9,205 nucleotides of DNA from the NCBI GenBank assembly GCA_014379885.1, contig JACMKW010000113.1, positions 1 to 9,205 on the forward strand, given 5' to 3'. Below are positions 6,093 to 9,205 of this stretch, one piece after another (position 1 is the first letter of the stretch; every line of letters starts with the position of its first letter). Position numbers and translations under genes: made by a program. The notes beneath the pieces are model-generated. The model did not search any database, was not told where the DNA came from, and saw only the letters and a program-made list of their open reading frames with translations. Source of the stretch: Rhizobacter sp. Lineage in GTDB: Bacteria > Pseudomonadota > Gammaproteobacteria > Burkholderiales > Burkholderiaceae.

Positions 6093-7232
6093 TCAGAAGT
6101 TGTGGCTCAAGCCGACCTGGATGGCGCGGCCGGTTTCGCCCACCGGCGGCGCAAAGCCCGAGGCCAGGAAGTTGTAGCTGCCGTTAGCCTTGTTCTTGAT
6201 ATTCACGAAGTTGGCATAAGCCGCCGTGCGCTTGGAAAAGTTGTACGAGTAGCCCAGGCCGATCTGCCTCGGATCGTTGTCGCTCAAGCCCTTGTCGTTG
6301 CGCACCATGTAGGCCGCCTTGATGGTGTTCACACCAATCGCCCACGAAAAGCCCAGCAGCCAGTCGTCGACCATGCGGTCGGTCTCGGTCGGGCCACCCG
6401 CAATAGAGCCGAACTTGTCGAGCTTTTGTGAGTGATAGAAACCCATCACCTTGAAGCCGCTGAAATCGTAGGAGGCTCCGGCTGACCAGACGTGCAGATT
6501 GTTGTCGTCGGCAGCGGTGGCGGCATTTACCTGCGCGGGCACCGTGTTGCCCTTGAAAGGCGCCTTGGTCTTGCCAATGGCAGCGCTCATGAACAACGGG
6601 CCGGTGCGGTACCCGGCACCCAGGCCGTCGTAGCGCGAACCTGTGCCTTCGCCCAGGGCCACCTGCGCGTAGGCATACATGCCCGGCACCCAGGTCGAGG
6701 GAATGTAGTAGCCGATCATGTTGCTGGCCCGAACCAGCGTGGGCAACGCAATGGTCGAGGTGTAGAACACCTGGAAATTGGTGGCCGCTGAGACGCCCGC
6801 GCTGAAGAACGGGTCGAAGTAAGTGGCCGGCACGAAGGTCGATGTGTAATCGCGGCCCAGGCGCGCTTCGCCCACTGGCGTGAACAGGCTCACGGTGACC
6901 TTGCGGTTCCAGGTGAGCCCACCGAGCGTGGTATTGCCGTTGGTGGAATTGGTGGTGTTGGTGGTGGCCGCGGCGCCGGTGTCGCTGCTCGATTGCGACT
7001 CCATGATGAAGTGGGCACGGTAACCGCCGCCGAGGTCTTCGCTTCCGGTAAAGCCGAGCTTGGTGACATACATGCCGCCGTCGCGCATCTGCCACTGCGA
7101 ACCCTTGCTCCCGGAGGTAAGGCGTGTGACGTTGCCGTCGACACCGCCATAGATGGTCAGGCTGGCTGGCACCTGGGCTGCGGCGCTCGCACAAGCCGCC
7201 AGGGCGGCCACCGCAACAATCGATCTTTTCAT
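6093..7232 (-). CDS. Gram-negative outer-membrane porin (OmpC/porin_4 type)
   Basis: A 379-residue porin, expected to form a trimeric 16-strand barrel that lets small polar solutes through the outer membrane. Residues 1-19 are a signal peptide (KRS, a hydrophobic alanine/valine core, then ASAAA before QVP). The mature protein opens with SLTIYGGVDGN, the usual first strand of this family, and ends in SHNF with the terminal phenylalanine used for outer-membrane assembly. FTGSEDLGGGYRAHFIMES (61-79) and LGRDYT (125-130) are further family signatures. The open frame reaches 7358, but I chose 7232: a signal peptide begins there and an AGGAG ribosome site lies 8 nt before. An Asn/Thr-rich stretch at 84-102, in a probable surface loop, is built from a 9-nt repeat. 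A 17-bp dyad upstream suggests TetR control. Substrate unknown. Confidence 0.96.
   Translation of the reverse strand: MKRSIVAVAALAACASAAAQVPASLTIYGGVDGNVTRLTSGSKGSQWQMRDGGMYVTKLGFTGSEDLGGGYRAHFIMESQSSSDTGAAATTNTTNSTNGNTTLGGLTWNRKVTVSLFTPVGEARLGRDYTSTFVPATYFDPFFSAGVSAATNFQVFYTSTIALPTLVRASNMIGYYIPSTWVPGMYAYAQVALGEGTGSRYDGLGAGYRTGPLFMSAAIGKTKAPFKGNTVPAQVNAATAADDNNLHVWSAGASYDFSGFKVMGFYHSQKLDKFGSIAGGPTETDRMVDDWLLGFSWAIGVNTIKAAYMVRNDKGLSDNDPRQIGLGYSYNFSKRTAAYANFVNIKNKANGSYNFLASGFAPPVGETGRAIQVGLSHNF
6939..6965 (-). repeat. Three-copy 9-nt tandem repeat within the porin gene
   Basis: On the minus strand, ACCACCAAC, ACCACCAAT and TCCACCAAC follow each other in frame and encode TTN-TTN-STN (porin residues 90-98). 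The unit length is a multiple of three, so gain or loss of a copy would change loop length without breaking the frame. The segment lies between two predicted beta strands, in a probable extracellular loop. Confidence 0.75.
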
Positions 7233-7263
7233 GTCTTTGTCTCCTGTTTTATGTGCACGCCCG

Positions 7264-7280
7264 GCCTTGTATCTCAAGGC
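7264..7280. repeat. Hairpin in the porin leader
   Basis: GCCTTG (7264-7269) and CAAGGC (7275-7280) form a perfect 6-bp stem around 5 nt, 32-48 nt before the porin start. If transcribed it would be a compact hairpin upstream of the ribosome site, of the sort that can stabilise porin mRNAs. It could instead be a second DNA operator. Not resolved by sequence. Confidence 0.4.
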
Positions 7281-7360
7281 TGGGTCGTGGTCTCCACCGT
7301 CCATGCTCTGCGTAACTCTGTGCAGTGCGCCACATCGCTTTTTGTGCAATGCAGGCATTA

Positions 7361-7377
7361 GTAGACAAACAGTCTAC
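7361..7377. promoter_or_regulatory. Perfect 17-bp dyad, candidate TetR-family operator
   Basis: GTAGAC (7361-7366) and GTCTAC (7372-7377) are perfect complements around AAACA. Size, symmetry and the TAGAC/GTCTA core fit TetR-family operators. It lies in the only spacer between a tetR gene, which ends at 7467, and the porin start at 7232, 129-145 bp before the latter. No clear -35/-10 pair was found around it. Binding by the neighbouring TetR is inference; I found no second copy in front of the VOC-tetR operon. Confidence 0.55.
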
Positions 7378-7466
7378 AAGCGGCGATCTGCGGCACAAGC
7401 GAGGGGAATCCCTTCGTTGCAGCGCACCAAGCAGAACGTTCAGTACGGCCGCGACAACGGCCATGC

Positions 7467-8156
7467 TCAGCGTTTGGGGCTTGATCTCCGGGGTGGTTTG
7501 GTGTTTGCGGTATGGCTCACCGCGTCGGCAACCGGGGGGTTCTCACCGAAGCGCTCGGCCACGGCAGCCCAGCCACCGAGTACAAACTCCGACCACACGT
7601 CGGCGCTCTTCTGTGGTGAAAAACCAAATCTGCGCAGCCCGCGGGCGGCGGTTGCCGGCGCGTTGATCGTGATGATGGCAATGATCTGCGCCACATCGGG
7701 TGGGAGACGATAGGTGCGGATCGACTTTTCGACGAAGAAGCGCGTGCTCTGCATACGCTCTTCGCGGTCGCGCTCCTGCAACAGCTGCACAGACGAACGG
7801 TCGCTGAACAGCTCGCGCAGGATCGCACCACGTTCGTAGAGGTAGTCGAAGGCCTGCTGGGTGGCCGCGCGCACCACCCGATCAAACGGCGTATCGGGCG
7901 GGAAGGCACCCAGGCCCCGGCCGCGCAGCACGCTGAACTCGCGTTCCAGCAAGGCCGTGAGCAACTCGTCGCGGTTGGAGAAGTGGCGATAGATCAGCGC
8001 CTTGCTGATGCCTGCCGCGAGGGCCACTTCTTCCAGCGTGCAGTGGATCAGGCCGCGGCTCAAGATGAGCTCGGTCGCACTGTCCATGATCTGCGTGCGC
8101 CGCTCCTCGGCCGACAGGCGCGGCTTCGGCAGAGCACGCTTGGCGGCCGTGGCCAT
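7467..8156 (-). CDS. TetR/AcrR-family transcriptional regulator
   Basis: A 229-residue one-component regulator, usually a ligand-released repressor. The N-terminal DNA-binding domain is clear: RRTQIMDSATELILSRG (19-35) forms the first helix, and TLEEVALAAGISKALIYRHF (40-59) is the helix-turn-helix with the family's typical YRHF ending, followed by SNRDELL. Residues about 75-210 form the helical ligand and dimer domain, too variable to name a ligand. The last 20 residues are basic and proline-rich and probably disordered. The ATG at 8156 lies 8 bp after the VOC gene stop, with GAGGG spanning that stop, so the two are probably co-translated. The likely target is the downstream porin through the dyad at 7361-7377, perhaps also the acyl-CoA synthetase. 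No T-run terminator follows the stop. Confidence 0.95.
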   Translation of the reverse strand: MATAAKRALPKPRLSAEERRTQIMDSATELILSRGLIHCTLEEVALAAGISKALIYRHFSNRDELLTALLEREFSVLRGRGLGAFPPDTPFDRVVRAATQQAFDYLYERGAILRELFSDRSSVQLLQERDREERMQSTRFFVEKSIRTYRLPPDVAQIIAIITINAPATAARGLRRFGFSPQKSADVWSEFVLGGWAAVAERFGENPPVADAVSHTANTKPPRRSSPKR

Positions 8157-8164
8157 GTGCGCCC

Positions 8165-8608
8165 TCAGGCTGCCTTGGCAGTGGCTTGCAGTATCTCGAT
8201 CAGGTAACCATCGGGGTCCTTGGCAAAACCCACCACCACATTGCCCAGCGTGGGCACCGGCGCCGGCTCGCGCACGATCTCGAAGCCTGCTTCGCGAATG
8301 CGTTGCGCCAGCGCCTTCGGGTCTGGCACGTAGAACACCAGCTTGATGGGCAGGTTCTTGTAGTTGCGCTCGGAGCCATCGGTCCAGTGCATGAGCACGA
8401 TGGCCGAGCCACGGCTTCCTTCAAGGCCGAGCACGATCTCGTCCATGTGGGGCAGCTTGAAGGTTTGCAACTGCTTCATGTCCAGCACTCGCATGTAGAA
8501 GTCAGCCGAGCGCTGCAGGTCGCTCACACCAATGCCGATGGCGCCCAGCGTGCTGCGTGCTTGTGTGTTCTTGCTTGCGCTGGTGGGGATGCTGGTGTCG
8601 GTGCTCAT
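8165..8608 (-). CDS. VOC/glyoxalase-fold protein, not a canonical glyoxalase I
   Basis: A 147-residue protein of the vicinal-oxygen-chelate fold, with the two expected halves. The first contains IGVSDLQRSADFYMRVLDM (26-44) and the second ends in FAKDPDGYLIEIL (128-140). Database names are often lactoylglutathione lyase. However, by eye alignment to glyoxalase I, three of its four metal ligands are replaced: the positions of His5, Glu56 and His74 fall on A23, V71 and K89, and only the last glutamate (E138) is kept. This suggests a different reaction, a different metal site or a binding role. The first 18 residues are Ser/Thr-rich and probably disordered. A GAGGAG ribosome site lies 9 nt before the ATG at 8608. 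It is the first gene of an operon with tetR, so it may handle the compound the regulator senses. Confidence 0.9.
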   Translation of the reverse strand: MSTDTSIPTSASKNTQARSTLGAIGIGVSDLQRSADFYMRVLDMKQLQTFKLPHMDEIVLGLEGSRGSAIVLMHWTDGSERNYKNLPIKLVFYVPDPKALAQRIREAGFEIVREPAPVPTLGNVVVGFAKDPDGYLIEILQATAKAA

Positions 8609-8701
8609 GTCTCGCGTCTCCTCGGTGTGGGTGTCGGTGGGCTGGCCTGCTCAAGACGCGCGAATCTATCACCGCGCCGGTTTGCCCGCACGCGGCGGCA
8701 C
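8609..8701. other. Spacer between histidine kinase and VOC gene
   Basis: 93 bp that may hold the VOC-tetR promoter. The minus strand shows TGATAGAT as a weak -10-like sequence with no good -35, and near the start codon a GAGAC-GC-GAGAC repeat that overlaps the ribosome site. No terminator with a T-run follows the kinase gene, so read-through from it is possible. Confidence 0.4.
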
Positions 8702-9205
8702 TCAGGCTTTGGGCGCGGTGCCGGTCGGTTTGCGCGGCAACACGAGGTAGAACGTGCTGCCTTGACCCGGCACGCTGTGCACGCCCACCCACCCTCCTTG
8801 CAATTCAGCCAGGCGGCGCGTGAGCGCCAGGCCCAGGCCGGTGCCCTGGTGCGGTTTGGCGTAGCCGGAGCGGATCTGCTGGAACTGCGTGAACAGCTTT
8901 TGCTGATCGGCCTCGGCGATGCCGATGCCGTTGTCTTCGACCTCGATGCGCAGGCTGGTCTCTTCCTGCGCACGTGTGCGTAACACCACCCGGCCACCAA
9001 CGCCTGTGAACTTGATGGCGTTCGACAAGAAGTTGTAGAGCATCTGCCGCAGCCGTGCCGGGTCGAGCACCAGATCAGTGAGGTTGGGGTCATGCTCGGC
9101 CGTGAGCGTGATGCCCTTGGCGGCGGCTTCGACCTGCAGCACGGCCATCACGTCGCCAATCAACGCCGGCAGCTCGACCGGCTCGGGAAAGAAATCGAAC
9201 TTGCC
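8702..9205 (-). CDS. Sensor histidine kinase, C-terminal ATPase domain (partial, 5' end outside window)
   Basis: The last 167 residues of a two-component sensor kinase; the frame is open to the window edge, so the apparent start inside it is not real. The fragment opens with GKFDFFPEPVELPALI, the usual link from the phosphoacceptor helix pair (outside the window) to the ATPase domain. The ATP-binding boxes are complete, numbered from the edge: N box QMLYNFLSNAIKFT with N58 and N62, G1 box DNGIG (91-95), F box LFTQF (104-108) and G2 box GTGLGLAL (121-128). The protein ends about 10 residues after the domain (LVLPRKP), so this end carries no receiver domain. The strong match to hybrid-type kinases suggests a sensory N-terminus, but the signal and partner regulator cannot be seen. 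Confidence 0.95.
   Translation of the reverse strand, partial: GKFDFFPEPVELPALIGDVMAVLQVEAAAKGITLTAEHDPNLTDLVLDPARLRQMLYNFLSNAIKFTGVGGRVVLRTRAQEETSLRIEVEDNGIGIAEADQQKLFTQFQQIRSGYAKPHQGTGLGLALTRRLAELQGGWVGVHSVPGQGSTFYLVLPRKPTGTAPKA

Noticed and set aside
7447..7462. GGCCG/CGGCC stem just after the tetR stop
   Set aside because: A 5-bp stem without a T-run in GC-rich DNA is expected by chance; not a supported terminator.
1..9205. CRISPR arrays, insertion sequences, tRNA or rRNA genes, attachment sites
   Set aside because: No spaced repeat array, transposase-like frame, terminal inverted repeats, tRNA-like cloverleaf or rRNA segment was seen.

Overview
The window is about 9.2 kb of GC-rich DNA. 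Every gene I can support lies on the minus strand, so transcription runs from position 9205 towards 1. The mix of a trimeric Gram-negative porin of the Burkholderiales type, a large membrane GGDEF/EAL protein, a Ku-LigD end-joining pair and strong G/C third-position bias suggests a betaproteobacterium, most likely Burkholderiales (Comamonadaceae or Rubrivivax/Rhizobacter-like). That placement is inference from gene style; there is no rRNA here to confirm it.

Layout in transcription order: (1) the C-terminal ATPase end of a sensor histidine kinase (9205-8702, cut by the window edge); (2) a small VOC/glyoxalase-fold protein (8608-8165) followed 8 bp later by a TetR regulator (8156-7467), a tight two-gene operon; (3) a 234-bp spacer with a perfect 17-bp dyad (7361-7377) that looks like a TetR-type operator, then an outer-membrane porin (7232-6093) closed by a textbook intrinsic terminator (6019-6044); (4) an AMP-forming acyl-CoA synthetase (5960-4380); (5) a 285-bp spacer rich in palindromes, then a two-TM sensor-PAS-GGDEF-EAL cyclic-di-GMP protein (4094-1371); (6) ku (1242-394) and, 9 bp on, the start of ligD (384 to beyond position 1), whose first domain is the 3'-phosphoesterase.

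How the genes may work together: ku and ligD form a two-component non-homologous end-joining system and are probably co-translated. The VOC protein, TetR regulator, porin and acyl-CoA synthetase could form a small uptake-and-activation module for an organic acid, with the TetR protein sensing the acid or its CoA ester. This is suggested only by adjacency and the dyad in front of the porin. The GGDEF/EAL protein has both active sites and the inhibitory I-site intact, and its upstream region holds three abutting palindromes plus a pair of mutually exclusive hairpins, so it is probably under specific control.

I do not see a clearly new multi-gene system. The best leads are regulatory: the dyad at the porin, the palindrome cluster before the cyclic-di-GMP gene, and the helically phased direct repeats before ku. 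No stretch over 300 bp lacks a gene; the spacers of 128, 285, 132, 234 and 93 bp are described below.
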